Assembly (NCBI RefSeq): GCF_900112025.1
Contig: NZ_FOKL01000002.1
Coordinates: 706,339 to 770,338, forward strand
Direction: 5' to 3'
From: Janthinobacterium sp. 344
GTDB taxonomy: Bacteria > Pseudomonadota > Gammaproteobacteria > Burkholderiales > Burkholderiaceae_D
Length of the DNA: 64,000 bases
Part shown: one piece after another, positions 20,156-29,380 of the stretch
Position numbering within the stretch: position 1 is the first letter of the stretch
Layout: each line of letters begins with the position of its first letter
Made by a program: the position numbers and the translations under genes
The notes under the pieces: generated by a model
Told to the model about the DNA's origin: nothing
Databases searched by the model: none
What the model saw: only the letters and a program-made list of their open reading frames with translations

Positions 20156-21436
20156 CTATGCCGTCTCCGCCAACGCCCTTGGGTTGCGCGGATCCTGCGT
20201 CCAGTTCATGTACGGCTTTCCTGTTGTCTGCGGCACCATCGTGATGCAGCCCTGCACCGGACAGGTGATTTCGCACAGGTTGCAGCCCACGCATTCCTCC
20301 TTGATGACCTCATAGCTGCGCGTGCCGGCGGCGTCGATCAGCTGCGCAATGGCCTGGTGCGACGTGTCTTCGCAGGCCACGTAGCACTTGCCGCACTTGA
20401 TGCAGTCGTCCTGGTTGATGTGCGCGATGACCTGGTAATTCATGTCCAGGTATTTCCAGTCCGTCGTGTTGGCCACGGCCTTGCCGGAAAAATCGCTGAT
20501 TCGTGCATAGCCCTTCTCGTCCATCCAGCGCGACAGGCCATCCTTCATTTCTTCGACGATGCGGAAACCATGCAGCATGGCGGCCGTGCAGACCTGCACG
20601 CAGCCGGCGCCCAGGGCGATGAATTCGGCCGCGTCGCGCCAGTTGCCGATGCCGCCGATGCCGGAAATGGGCAAGCCCCGCGTCTGCGGATCGCGGGCGA
20701 TTTCCGCCACCATGTTCAGCGCGATGGGTTTCACCGCCGCGCCGCAGTAGCCGCCGTGCGTGCTGGCGCCGCCGACGATGGGCAGGGCCACCATGCGGTC
20801 CAGGTCCAGCGAGGTGATGGAATTGATGGTGTTGATCAGCGAGACGGCATCGGCGCCACCCGCCTTGGCCGCGCGCGCCGGCATGCGCACGTCCGTGATA
20901 TTCGGCGTCAGCTTGACGATGACCGGCAGCTTGCTGTGCTTCTTGCACCACGCGGTGACCATCTGCACGTACTCGGGCACCTGGCCCACGGCCGCGCCCA
21001 TGCCCCGCTCCGGCATGCCGTGCGGGCAGCCGAAATTGAGTTCGATGCCGTCCGCACCCGTCGCCTCGACCTTGGGCAGGATGTCGGCCCAGTAGTGCTC
21101 CTCGCACGGCAGCATCAGCGAAACGACGATGGCGCGGTCAGGCCAGTCCTTTTTCACCTGCGTGATTTCGCGCAGGTTGATCTCCAGTGAGCGGTCGGTG
21201 ATCAGTTCGATGTTATTGAAGCCCACCACTTCGCGGTTCCTGCCATACAGGGCGGAATAGCGCGACGAGACGTTGACGGCGGCCGGGTCTTCACCCAGCG
21301 TCTTCCAGACGACGCCGCCCCACCCCGCCTCGAAGGCGCGCACCACGTTGTAGGCCTTGTCGGTCGGCGGCGCGGAGGCCAGCCAGAACGGGTTCGGCGA
21401 CTTGATGCCGCAAAATTCGATGCTGAGATCAGCCAT
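20156..21436 (-). CDS. preA: PreA, NAD-dependent dihydropyrimidine dehydrogenase catalytic subunit
   Basis: A 426-residue protein with an FMN-binding dihydroorotate-dehydrogenase-like barrel (GIKSPNPFWLASAPPTDK at residue 8 to about 300) followed by two 4Fe-4S motifs, CIKCGKCYVAC (about 342) and CVGCNLCEITCP (about 378). With PreT it reduces uracil and thymine to the 5,6-dihydro forms, the first step of the pathway. Its ATG overlaps the preT stop in a TAATG junction. Confidence 0.96.
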   Translation of the reverse strand: MADLSIEFCGIKSPNPFWLASAPPTDKAYNVVRAFEAGWGGVVWKTLGEDPAAVNVSSRYSALYGRNREVVGFNNIELITDRSLEINLREITQVKKDWPDRAIVVSLMLPCEEHYWADILPKVEATGADGIELNFGCPHGMPERGMGAAVGQVPEYVQMVTAWCKKHSKLPVIVKLTPNITDVRMPARAAKAGGADAVSLINTINSITSLDLDRMVALPIVGGASTHGGYCGAAVKPIALNMVAEIARDPQTRGLPISGIGGIGNWRDAAEFIALGAGCVQVCTAAMLHGFRIVEEMKDGLSRWMDEKGYARISDFSGKAVANTTDWKYLDMNYQVIAHINQDDCIKCGKCYVACEDTSHQAIAQLIDAAGTRSYEVIKEECVGCNLCEITCPVQGCITMVPQTTGKPYMNWTQDPRNPRALAETA

Positions 21437-22803
21437 TATGCAGCCTCCACTTTATTCAACAAATCGGAATGAATGGCCAGTGCGGCCAGCTTGCCATGCT
21501 GGACGGCCTGCACCGTCAAGTCCTGCCCCGGCGCCACGCAGTCGCCGCCCGCGTAGATCCCCGGCAGCACCGTGCGAAAACCCGCATCGACGGCGATCTT
21601 GTCGCCTTCGCGCTGCAGCAAGGATGCCATCGGGTCATGCAGCACCTGCGCATCGAGGCTCTGGCCGATGGCCTTGAAGATGGCGTCGGCCGCCACGTCG
21701 AAGGTTTCGCCCGTGCCCGCCAGGCGCGTGCCCTGCATGGCGGTTTTTTCGAAGCGCATGCCGGCCACCTTTCCCCCGCCATCCAACAGCACCTGCTGCG
21801 GCTGGGCCCATGTCAGCATGCGCACCTGGTTGGCCTTGGCGATTTCCTGTTCATGGTGGGTGGCCGTCATGGCGTCGAAGCCGCGCCGGTAGACGAGGGT
21901 GACTTCCTCGGCGCCCAGGCGGCCAATCTGCACGGCCATGTCGATGGCCGTATTGCCGGCGCCGATGACGATGGCGCGTTTCGGCACGGGCAGCGCGGCC
22001 AGGTCTTCCGCCTGGCGCAGCGCGGCGATGTAATCGATGGCGGCCAGCAGGCCCGGCGCATCCTCGCCCGTCAGCGCCAGCTTGCGGCTGGCGCCCAGGC
22101 CCAGGCCCAGGAACACGGCATCGTATTGCGCGTGCAGGTCGCGCAGGTGCACATTCTCGCCCAGCGCCTGGCGACATCGGATTTCAATGCCGCCGATGCC
22201 CAGCAGGAATGCGATTTCCTTTTGCGCGAAATCGTCCGTCAGCTTGTACTTGGCGATGCCGTATTCATTCAGGCCGCCCGCCTTGCCCTCTTTTTCAAAG
22301 ATCACCACATCGTGCCCCAGCATGGCCAGGCGGTGCGCGCACGACAGGCCGGCAGGGCCCGCGCCGACGATGGCAATCGTCTTGCCGGTGCTCGCCGCGC
22401 GCCGGAACGGGTGCGTCGCAAAGTGCATGTGGTCGACGGCGTAGCGCTGCAGCAGGCCGATTTTCACGGGCTGGCCTTCGGCGTCGTGGTTGCGCACGCA
22501 GACGTCTTCGCAGAGGATTTCCGTCGGGCAGACGCGGGCGCAGCTGCCGCCCAGGATGTTCTGCTTCAGGATGCCGGCGGCGGCGCCGTTGATGTTCTTG
22601 TCATGGATGTTGCGGATGAAGCTGGCCACGTCGATTTCCGATGGACAGATGCGGCTGCACGGCGCGTCGTAGCAGTACAGGCAGCGGGCGCTTTCGATGG
22701 CCGCCTGGCGCGCCGTGAGCGGCGGCGCCAGGTCCGTGAAATGGCCTGCCAGTTCCTCGTTGGGCAGGGCGGGATGCGGTAAATAGTGCAAAGACTCGAT
22801 CAT
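21436..22803 (-). CDS. preT: PreT, NAD-dependent dihydropyrimidine dehydrogenase FAD subunit
   Basis: A 455-residue GltD-like flavoprotein. Cys residues in CLYCYDAPCSRICPSEID (about 42-59) and CARVCPTEILCEDVC (about 92-106) bind Fe-S clusters; FAD and NAD Rossmann motifs are TIAIVGAGPAGLSCAHRLA (about 147) and RAIVIGAGNTAIDMA (about 278). It passes electrons from NADH to PreA. The gene lies 46 bp behind the semialdehyde dehydrogenase gene in the same transcript. Confidence 0.95.
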   Translation of the reverse strand: MIESLHYLPHPALPNEELAGHFTDLAPPLTARQAAIESARCLYCYDAPCSRICPSEIDVASFIRNIHDKNINGAAAGILKQNILGGSCARVCPTEILCEDVCVRNHDAEGQPVKIGLLQRYAVDHMHFATHPFRRAASTGKTIAIVGAGPAGLSCAHRLAMLGHDVVIFEKEGKAGGLNEYGIAKYKLTDDFAQKEIAFLLGIGGIEIRCRQALGENVHLRDLHAQYDAVFLGLGLGASRKLALTGEDAPGLLAAIDYIAALRQAEDLAALPVPKRAIVIGAGNTAIDMAVQIGRLGAEEVTLVYRRGFDAMTATHHEQEIAKANQVRMLTWAQPQQVLLDGGGKVAGMRFEKTAMQGTRLAGTGETFDVAADAIFKAIGQSLDAQVLHDPMASLLQREGDKIAVDAGFRTVLPGIYAGGDCVAPGQDLTVQAVQHGKLAALAIHSDLLNKVEAA

Positions 22804-22849
22804 CGCGTATTCCTCTTGTTATGTGCGGCCGGCTTGTCGTTTGAAACCC

Positions 22850-24352
22850 TTACTTCATCTGGGGAAAAGCAAATTCCACACCAGCGCTGGCCGTGTTGGG
22901 CCAGCGCTGCATCACGGCCTTGTGGCGCGTATAGAAGCGCACGCCTTCGGGGCCATACGCGTGGTGGTCGCCGAACAGGCTGCGCTTCCAGCCGCCGAAA
23001 CTGTTGAAGGCCATCGGCACGGGCAGCGGCACGTTGACGCCCACCATGCCCACCTGGATCTGGCGCACGAATTCGCGCGCCACGCCGCCATCGCGCGTGT
23101 AGATGGCCACGCCGTTGCCATACTCGTTGGCGTTGATCAGGTTCACCGCATGCACCACGTCGGGCGAGCGCATCACGCACAGCACGGGACCGAAAATTTC
23201 TTCCTTGTAGATGCTCATGTCGGGTGTCACGTGGTCGAACAGGGTGCCGCCCACGAAGAAGCCGTTTTCGCGTCCGGCCACCACATGGTTGCGGCCATCG
23301 ACGAGCAAGGTGGCGCCCTGTTCCACGCCTGAGGCGATGAGTTTTTCGATGCGCTGCTTCGCCGCGCTGGACACCACCGGTCCCATTTCCGCACCATCGG
23401 CCATGCCGTCGCGCACTTTCAGTGCGGCCGTGCGCGTTGCCAGTGCATCGATCAATTTGTCGCCCGCGTCTCCCACGGCCACCACCACGGAAATGGCCAT
23501 GCAGCGCTCGCCCGCCGAACCGTAGGCGGCGCCGATCAGCGCGTCGACGGTCATGTCCATGTCGGCGTCGGGCATCACCACCATGTGGTTTTTCGCGCCA
23601 CCCAGCGCCTGCACGCGCTTGCCGCTGGCGCTGCCGCGCGCATAGATGTATTCGGCGATCGGCGTGGAGCCGACAAAGCTGATGGCCTGCACCACGGGAT
23701 GGTCGAGCAGGGCATCCACCGTCACCTTGTCGCCCTGCACCACGTTGAAGACGCCATCGGGCAAGCCCGCCTCCTTGAGCAGTTTCGCATGCAGCAGGGA
23801 GGCCGACGGATCGCGCTCGGACGGTTTCAGCACGAAGGTGTTGCCGCAGGCAATCGCCACCGGGAACATCCACATCGGCACCATGACGGGAAAATTGAAT
23901 GGCGTGATGCCGACACAGACGCCCAGCGCCTGGCGGATCGACCAGGCGTCGATGCCGCGCGAAATCTGGTCCGTGAATTCACCCTTCAACAGTTGCGGAA
24001 TGCCGACGGCAAACTCCACCATCTCGATGCCGCGCGCCACCTCGCCCTGCGCATCGGCGAAGGTCTTGCCATGTTCGCGCGTGAGCATGGCGGCAAAGTC
24101 GTCCGTGTGCTGCTGGCACAGCTGCAGGTAGCGGAACAGGACCCTGGCGCGCGTCAGCGGCGGCGTGGCGGACCAGGATGGAAAGGCGGCGGCGGCCGCC
24201 TGCACGGCCGCGTCGACTTCCTCGCTGGTGCCGAGCGCCACCCTGGCCACGGGTTCGCCCAGGGCGGGGTTGTAGACGTCGCCATAGCGGCCGCTCTGGG
24301 TGTCGACTTTGGCGCCGTTGATGTAGTGGGTGATGGTGTCGAGAGTGTTCAT
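22850..24352 (-). CDS. mmsA: CoA-acylating (methyl)malonate-semialdehyde dehydrogenase
   Basis: A 500-residue aldehyde dehydrogenase of the MmsA branch: [18 protein letters not shown] (about 147), [13 protein letters not shown] (about 226), catalytic Cys in [11 protein letters not shown] (about 286) and [13 protein letters not shown]. MmsA enzymes turn malonate semialdehyde (from beta-alanine) to acetyl-CoA and methylmalonate semialdehyde (from thymine-derived aminoisobutyrate) to propionyl-CoA. Between the omega-aminotransferase and preTA genes it supplies the last step of the pathway. Confidence 0.94.
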   Translation of the reverse strand: MNTLDTITHYINGAKVDTQSGRYGDVYNPALGEPVARVALGTSEEVDAAVQAAAAAFPSWSATPPLTRARVLFRYLQLCQQHTDDFAAMLTREHGKTFADAQGEVARGIEMVEFAVGIPQLLKGEFTDQISRGIDAWSIRQALGVCVGITPFNFPVMVPMWMFPVAIACGNTFVLKPSERDPSASLLHAKLLKEAGLPDGVFNVVQGDKVTVDALLDHPVVQAISFVGSTPIAEYIYARGSASGKRVQALGGAKNHMVVMPDADMDMTVDALIGAAYGSAGERCMAISVVVAVGDAGDKLIDALATRTAALKVRDGMADGAEMGPVVSSAAKQRIEKLIASGVEQGATLLVDGRNHVVAGRENGFFVGGTLFDHVTPDMSIYKEEIFGPVLCVMRSPDVVHAVNLINANEYGNGVAIYTRDGGVAREFVRQIQVGMVGVNVPLPVPMAFNSFGGWKRSLFGDHHAYGPEGVRFYTRHKAVMQRWPNTASAGVEFAFPQMK

Positions 24353-24385
24353 GATGTTCCTTTTTCAAACCCAAAAACAAGTGCC

Positions 24386-24412
24386 GGGGTCGGACACTCA
24401 GGGTCCGACCCC
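24386..24412. repeat. REP-like palindrome, copy 1
   Basis: A 12-base inverted repeat around the loop TCA: GGGGTCGGACAC-TCA-GGGTCCGACCCC, with one unpaired position. A second copy with the same loop and flanks (GCC before, CAG and a T-run after) is at 33693-33719. It lies in the gap between the aminotransferase and mmsA genes and could modulate expression of the downstream genes or act as a partial terminator. Confidence 0.8.
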
Positions 24413-24434
24413 AGGCTTTTCTTGGGGTCGCAGT

Positions 24435-25751
24435 TCAATCGAGATTCTTCAGTACCTTGGCCAGCTTGCCGAACAGCTCGTCGATATGCTGTTTTTCCAG
24501 CACCAGCGGCGGCGACAGGGCGATGATGTCGCCCGTCGTGCGTATCAGCACGCCGTCGGCGAAGGCCTGCTTGAAGGCGTTGAAGGCGCGCGTGCCCGGC
24601 TTGCCGGCGATGGGATCGAGTTCGATGCCGGCGATCAGGCCGATGCTGCGCAGGTCGATCACGTGCGGCAAGCCTTTCAAGGAATGCACGGCGTCGCTCC
24701 AATATGCCTGCATCGCTTTCGCGTGGCCCAGGATGTCCTGCTCCTCGAACACTTGCAGGGTGGCCAGCGAGGCGGCGCAGGCGAGCGGATGGCCGGAATA
24801 CGTATAGCCGTGGAACAGTTCGATGCCGGCCGGCGCATCCATGAAGGCGTCGTGGATATACTGTTTGCTGAACACGGCGCCCATCGGCACCATGCCATTG
24901 GTCAGGCCCTTGGCCGTCGTCATCAGGTCCGGTTCGACGTCGAAATAATCGGCCGCGAACGGCGTCGTCATGCGGCCGAAACCCGTGATCACCTCATCGA
25001 AGATGAGCAGGATGCCGTGCTTGGTGCACAGCTCGCGCAAGCGTTTCAGATAGCCTTTCGGCGGGATCAGCACGCCCGTGGAACCGGCCACCGGTTCGAC
25101 GATGACGGCGGCGATCGTCGAGGCGTCGTGCAGCGCGACGATGCGTTCCAGTTCATCGGCCAGGTGCGTGCCATATTCGGGCTCGCCCGCCGTATAGGCG
25201 TTCTTCTCCAGGTTATGCGTGTGCGGCAGATGGTCCACGCCGGGCAGCAGGGGGCCGAAGGTCTTGCGGTTGCCGCCGATGCCGCCCACGGAAATGCCGC
25301 CAAAGCCCACGCCGTGGTAGCCGCGTTCGCGGCCGATCAGGCGCGTGCGCGCGCCCTCGCCGCGCGCCCGGTGATACGCGAGCGCGATCTTCAATGCCGT
25401 GTCCACCGCTTCGGAACCGGAATTCGTATAGAACACGTGGCCGAACTTGTGGCCCGTGTAGTCCATCAGTTTTTCCGCCAGGTCGAAGGCGGCCGGATGG
25501 CCCATCTGGAAAGTGGGCGCGAAGTCGAGCTGGCCCACCATCTCGCGGATGGCGCCGACGATCTTCGGCTGCGCATGGCCGCATGGCACGCACCACAGGC
25601 CGGCCGTGCCATCGAGGATGGCATTGCCATCGACGTCCTTGTAGTACATGCCTTCGGCCGAGACCAGCAAGCGCGGGTTGGCCTTGAAGTCGCGGTTGTT
25701 GGTAAACGGCATCCAGAATGCCGACATCGATTCCGGCCTTGTTTCGTTCAT
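24435..25751 (-). CDS. Omega-amino acid aminotransferase (beta-alanine:pyruvate type)
   Basis: A 438-residue class III PLP aminotransferase. Motifs: GTAGLWCVPCGHAQPKIV (about 49), YTNSGSEAVDTALKIA (about 107), LIFDEVITGFGR (about 245) and the PLP Lys in LMTTAKGLTNG (about 277). It should remove the amino group of beta-alanine or 3-aminoisobutyrate to give the semialdehydes used by MmsA. The promoter region carries a RutR-type operator at 25814. Confidence 0.92.
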   Translation of the reverse strand: MNETRPESMSAFWMPFTNNRDFKANPRLLVSAEGMYYKDVDGNAILDGTAGLWCVPCGHAQPKIVGAIREMVGQLDFAPTFQMGHPAAFDLAEKLMDYTGHKFGHVFYTNSGSEAVDTALKIALAYHRARGEGARTRLIGRERGYHGVGFGGISVGGIGGNRKTFGPLLPGVDHLPHTHNLEKNAYTAGEPEYGTHLADELERIVALHDASTIAAVIVEPVAGSTGVLIPPKGYLKRLRELCTKHGILLIFDEVITGFGRMTTPFAADYFDVEPDLMTTAKGLTNGMVPMGAVFSKQYIHDAFMDAPAGIELFHGYTYSGHPLACAASLATLQVFEEQDILGHAKAMQAYWSDAVHSLKGLPHVIDLRSIGLIAGIELDPIAGKPGTRAFNAFKQAFADGVLIRTTGDIIALSPPLVLEKQHIDELFGKLAKVLKNLD

Positions 25752-25813
25752 GACCTTCTCCTTGGGATGGGCTGGCGCGGCGTCAGGATCGTTTTTGACG
25801 AAGCGTAAAATAA

Positions 25814-25829
25814 TTTACCAGTTGGCAAA
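25814..25829. promoter_or_regulatory. RutR-type operator
   Basis: TTTACCA-GT-TGGCAAA matches the E. coli RutR consensus TTGACCA-NN-TGGTCAA at 11 of 14 defined positions, with identical two-base spacing. It lies in the 203-bp divergent region between the omega-aminotransferase (63 bp away) and the MocR gene. A RutR-like TetR regulator is encoded at 27423. Identification from sequence match; control of the pathway is inferred. Confidence 0.65.
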
Positions 25830-25954
25830 AAGCTGATGTAATAATAGACAGGCCATCCTGGAAGGCACAGATACACAAACGGCAAAGTGTGCCAACCGTA
25901 CAGGTCGAAAAACCACTACAGTTTTTTTGTGCAAGGCAGCATAAGGAGCCACCG

Positions 25955-27412
25955 GTGACGCACAACGTGAAGCAGGACGAGGGCGAAGGTCACGCCAGCG
26001 GCTGGCCCGTGCTCGATATCGACCGCCAGAAGAAGGGCGGCCTGGTCGAGCAGATCGTCATCGCCATCAGCATCATGGTGGGCAGCCGCGCCCTGCGCAT
26101 CGGCACGCGCATGCCATCCGTGCGCCAGTTCGCCCGCTGCAATGGCGTGTCGACGTTTACCGTCGTCGAATCGTATGACCGCCTCGTCAACCTCGGTTTG
26201 CTGTCGTCGCGGCGCGGCTCCGGCTATTTTGTCGCGCGCCACGATGTGGCGGCCTCGCCGCAGGCAGCCATCCACGCCAGCCCCACGGCCATCGATGCCC
26301 TCACGCCCGACCTGTATTCGGGGGTCTCCGAAGCGCTGCCCGTGGGCGCGGGCTGGCTGCCGCCCGAGATGTATGGCGAGGCGACGGTGCTCGACGCCGT
26401 GCGCCAGGCCATGCGCATTCCCGCCAGCCGCCTGCGCGGCTATGGCCACCCCCTCGGCTTTCCCTCGCTGCGCCAGCACCTGGCGGCCGGCTTGTCCGAA
26501 GACCTGTTCCAGGCCGAACCGGACCAGGTCCTGCTGACGCACGGCGCCACGCACGCGTTCGACCTGATCCTGCGCAGCCTGACCAAGCCGGGCGACACGG
26601 TGCTGGTGGAAGACCCCGGCTACAGCAACCTGCAATCGCTGATACGCCACCATGGCTGCATCCCCGTGGGCATCGCGCGCGGCGAGGCGGGCCTCGACCT
26701 CGAAGCGCTGGCGCTGGCAGCGGCGCGCACGCAGCCCAAGCTCATGTTCGTCAACACGGTGCTGCAAAATCCGCTGGGGACATCCTTGAACCAGGCGCAG
26801 GCGCATCGCCTGCTCGCGCTGGCCGAGCAATTCGATTTCTGGCTGGTGGAAGACGATATCTACCGCGAACTGGCGGCGCGCGGCGACGCGTCGCTGGCGG
26901 CCATGGATGGCCTGCGCCGCGTGATCCGCGTCGGCAGCTTTTCCAAGACCCTGTCGCCCGTGCTGCGCGTGGGGTCGATTTGCGCGTCGCCGTCGCTGGT
27001 GGCCGAACTGGTGCGCGTGAAAATGCTGGCGGGGCTGACGACGTCGGAAATCAACGAGCGCGCCGTCTATCACGCCGTGTCCGCGCGGCCCTACAAACGC
27101 ATGGTCGAGCGCCTGGTGGCGCAGCTCGATGCGGCCCGCGAACGCAGCATCGACTGCCTGGCGCAGGCAGGCATGGCCCCCGTGGCGCGTCCGCGCGGCG
27201 GCATGTTCGTCAGCGCCGGCTGGCCCACTGTCCAGACGCCGGAATGGAATGGAAAAATCATCGCCGACATGGCGTTAAAGGCTGGCATCCTGCTGTCGCC
27301 CAACGAGTTTTTCATGCTGCGCGCGCCCGAGACGGTGTGGTTCCGCTTCAACGTGGCCTACACCGACACGCCCGTGCTGCAAGCCTTCCTGCAATCGATC
27401 CGTCCACGCTAA
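25955..27412 (+). CDS. MocR-type regulator (GntR winged helix fused to aminotransferase)
   Basis: A 485-residue protein. An AAGGAG ribosome site at 25943-25948, six bases ahead, fixes the start at GTG 25955 rather than the more distal ATG. Residues about 20-100 are a GntR winged helix (MPSVRQFARCNGVSTFTVVESYDRLVNLGLL); the rest is a fold-type I aminotransferase domain with PLP Lys in GSFSKTLSPV (about 333). MocR regulators usually sense amino-acid-like ligands through the PLP domain. Divergent from the aminotransferase gene, it probably senses beta-alanine or another pathway amine. Confidence 0.92.
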   Translation: MTHNVKQDEGEGHASGWPVLDIDRQKKGGLVEQIVIAISIMVGSRALRIGTRMPSVRQFARCNGVSTFTVVESYDRLVNLGLLSSRRGSGYFVARHDVAASPQAAIHASPTAIDALTPDLYSGVSEALPVGAGWLPPEMYGEATVLDAVRQAMRIPASRLRGYGHPLGFPSLRQHLAAGLSEDLFQAEPDQVLLTHGATHAFDLILRSLTKPGDTVLVEDPGYSNLQSLIRHHGCIPVGIARGEAGLDLEALALAAARTQPKLMFVNTVLQNPLGTSLNQAQAHRLLALAEQFDFWLVEDDIYRELAARGDASLAAMDGLRRVIRVGSFSKTLSPVLRVGSICASPSLVAELVRVKMLAGLTTSEINERAVYHAVSARPYKRMVERLVAQLDAARERSIDCLAQAGMAPVARPRGGMFVSAGWPTVQTPEWNGKIIADMALKAGILLSPNEFFMLRAPETVWFRFNVAYTDTPVLQAFLQSIRPR

Positions 27413-27422
27413 AGAATCCGCC

Positions 27423-28106
27423 ATGGCCAGCGACAAATCCCCTGCCCTTCCCGCGAAAAACGCCAGCGGTCGGCGCCTGCAAAACCGCGACCGCCTGGAA
27501 GCGGACATCCTCGAACAGGCTGTGCGCGTGTTCGCGGAAAACGGCTACGAAGGCGCATCGATCGCCACCATCGCCGAACGGGCGGGCCTGTCGAAGCAGA
27601 ACCTGATGTACTACTTCCCGTCCAAGCAGCAGCTGTACCAGCGCGTGCTCGACGATGTGCTCGACGACTGGCTGGCGCGCATGGACATGCTGGCCAGCGG
27701 GCACGCTGAACCGGGGGACGTGCTGCGCGCGTATATCGGCGCCAAGCTGCGTTTTTCGCGCGAACAGCCGTGGGCGTCGCGCGTGTATGCGCTGGAAGTG
27801 ATCAATGGCGCGCCCCTGTACGGCGCGCAGATACGCGACAGGGTCGTGCCGCTGCTGCGCAAGGATATCGCCATCTTCGAGGCCTGGATCGCGGCCGGCA
27901 GGATCGCCCCCGTCAACGCCACGCACCTGATGTTCGCCATCTGGGCCATGACGCAATCGTATGCGGATTTTTCAGCCCAGATGACCCTGGTGCTGGAGCG
28001 CAAGCAGCTGACGCGCAAGGATTACGAGGATGCGGAAACCCTGATCTCCCACATGGTGCTGGCGGCCGTGTCCCTGCCGCCAGCAGGCGAAAAAAAACCG
28101 CCTTGA
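27423..28106 (+). CDS. TetR-family regulator, RutR-like
   Basis: A 227-residue TetR protein with helix-turn-helix GASIATIAERAGLSKQNLMYYFPSKQQLYQRVL (about 40-75) and a C-terminal domain of the RutR type (YALEVINGAPLYGAQIRDRV...FAIWAMTQSYADFSAQ). RutR represses pyrimidine degradation and is released by uracil or thymine. The gene is 10 bp behind the MocR gene, and a RutR-type operator lies at the head of this regulatory pair (25814). Its stop codon TGA falls within the loop of the downstream terminator. Confidence 0.88.
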   Translation: MASDKSPALPAKNASGRRLQNRDRLEADILEQAVRVFAENGYEGASIATIAERAGLSKQNLMYYFPSKQQLYQRVLDDVLDDWLARMDMLASGHAEPGDVLRAYIGAKLRFSREQPWASRVYALEVINGAPLYGAQIRDRVVPLLRKDIAIFEAWIAAGRIAPVNATHLMFAIWAMTQSYADFSAQMTLVLERKQLTRKDYEDAETLISHMVLAAVSLPPAGEKKPP

Positions 28107-28117
28107 CAGGCGGTTTT
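28094..28117. terminator. Bidirectional intrinsic terminator
   Basis: AAAACCGCC-N6-GGCGGTTTT forms a perfect nine-base stem with an A-run before and T-run after, working for the TetR gene and for the convergent PEP-CTERM gene. The TetR stop codon (28104-28106) is in the loop. Confidence 0.9.
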
Positions 28118-28134
28118 CAGGCCGGCGTGAACGC

Positions 28135-29079
28135 TTACGCTGCCGTCTTGTTCCGGCGGCGGCGCGCCATGCAGCCGACCAGGCCCAGGCCCGCCAGCAG
28201 CATCGCATAGGTTTCCGGTTCCGGCACGGCCGAGACATAACCGGCCACGTTGGTGGCATTGAAATAATGGTTGGCGTTGACCTGGATGTTCGAAGCCCAG
28301 TTCCCCACCACCACGCTGCCGTTGATCTGGCCGCCACCGCCAGCCAGGGTCGCCAGCGGCGCCAGGACGCTGCCGTACAGGCCAACGTTACTCAGGGTCA
28401 GGTTCTTCGCTTCATAAAAATTGTACAAGACATTGTAGTTCTTGAAACCATCATAGCCGCCGCTCAAGGTCACGTCCGTGCCGCTGATATTGAGGATCAG
28501 GGTGTCGTTCGTGTGCAGGTTGCTGAACTTGAAGTTGTTCACCGAGCCCAGCGCCGCGGAAGTCAGGTCGAACACTTGCACGCCGCCCGTGCCGCCCTTC
28601 AGGGTCATGCCGCCATAGGCCACCGAGCTGCTGCCCGTGGCCGCCACCTTGGCCAGCGAGGTCGACGTGTTCTTCAGCTGGGCCGAGGTGGTGGCAAACG
28701 ACACGGGCGAGGCCGTGGTCTTGGTCGCCGTGTTCAGGCCCACGCTGCTCGTCGTCGTCGTGCCGCCGACATAATAGTTGCCGTTCTTGATCGAGCCGGA
28801 GCTGTAGTTCAAGTTGCCGCCAACGACCAGCGCGTAGCCGGTATTGCCATGCGTGACGTAGGCGTCCTTGTTCTTGTCATTGATCGAATAACTCGATCCC
28901 GTCAGATTGCCGGCAACCAGCACGGCGCCTTCGACATCGCTGCCGGACGCGCTGAAATTGCTCAACGAATACAAATTGGCGCCACCGATACCCAGATCGA
29001 CAACACCGGCTTGCGCGGCGCCGGCGGCGAACACGGTCGACAGGACGAGAAGGAGTGGCAATTTAGGCAGGCTTGACAT
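28135..29079 (-). CDS. Choice-of-anchor A family protein with PEP-CTERM sorting signal
   Basis: A 314-residue exported protein. It has an N-terminal signal peptide (to about residue 24), a Gly/Ser/Thr-rich choice-of-anchor A domain (SNFSASGSDVEGAVLVAGNLTGSSYS onward, about 40-270) and a C-terminal PEP-CTERM signal: VPEPETYAMLLAGLGLVG then MARRRR. PEP-CTERM proteins are processed by an exosortase in exopolysaccharide-producing Gram-negatives; no exosortase gene is in the window. Likely a surface or matrix protein. A Fur-like site lies 110 bp upstream. Confidence 0.9.
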   Translation of the reverse strand: MSSLPKLPLLLVLSTVFAAGAAQAGVVDLGIGGANLYSLSNFSASGSDVEGAVLVAGNLTGSSYSINDKNKDAYVTHGNTGYALVVGGNLNYSSGSIKNGNYYVGGTTTTSSVGLNTATKTTASPVSFATTSAQLKNTSTSLAKVAATGSSSVAYGGMTLKGGTGGVQVFDLTSAALGSVNNFKFSNLHTNDTLILNISGTDVTLSGGYDGFKNYNVLYNFYEAKNLTLSNVGLYGSVLAPLATLAGGGGQINGSVVVGNWASNIQVNANHYFNATNVAGYVSAVPEPETYAMLLAGLGLVGCMARRRRNKTAA

Positions 29080-29380
29080 TTTATTTCCAAAAAGAAAATT
29101 AACTTAACGCCAGAATATCATATCCATTGGATTTGAGATGTCGCCAACCAACAACTTTTGTAACAAATATGAAAACTTAGTTGCTCAATGAGAATCATTC
29201 TCTGAGCGCAGCCCGGCGTCCGCCCTGACCATGCCGCGGATGCCTGGAACAGACGGGAAAACAGCCGCCTGTTCCGCACTTTCAATATTGCTTAGAAGCA
29301 CAGCCAACTTGGTGATACGATCGCGGCAGCGCCAGACCAGGCCAGCCCACCGATTACGACATCATAAGGATGAAGCAAGC
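29080..29380. other. Divergent non-coding region, 301 bp
   Basis: It separates the PEP-CTERM gene from the small beta-barrel gene. The left half is AT-rich, and a Fur-box-like element lies at 29184-29203. No other gene is supported; in-frame extension of the beta-barrel ORF to 29231 is unlikely because it lacks a ribosome site and precedes the signal peptide. Confidence 0.6.
29184..29203. promoter_or_regulatory. Fur-box-like element
   Basis: CTCAATGAGAATCATTCTC matches the 19-base Fur consensus at about 14 positions and holds the 7-1-7 core TGAGAAT-C-ATTCTCT. It could control the PEP-CTERM gene (minus, 105 bp away) or the small outer-membrane protein gene (plus, 180 bp away). The match is visible; iron control is inferred. 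Confidence 0.6.

Noticed and set aside
25889-25954. Longer start of the MocR gene
   Set aside because: A perfect AAGGAG is placed six bases before GTG 25955, and the extra 22 residues have no family similarity.
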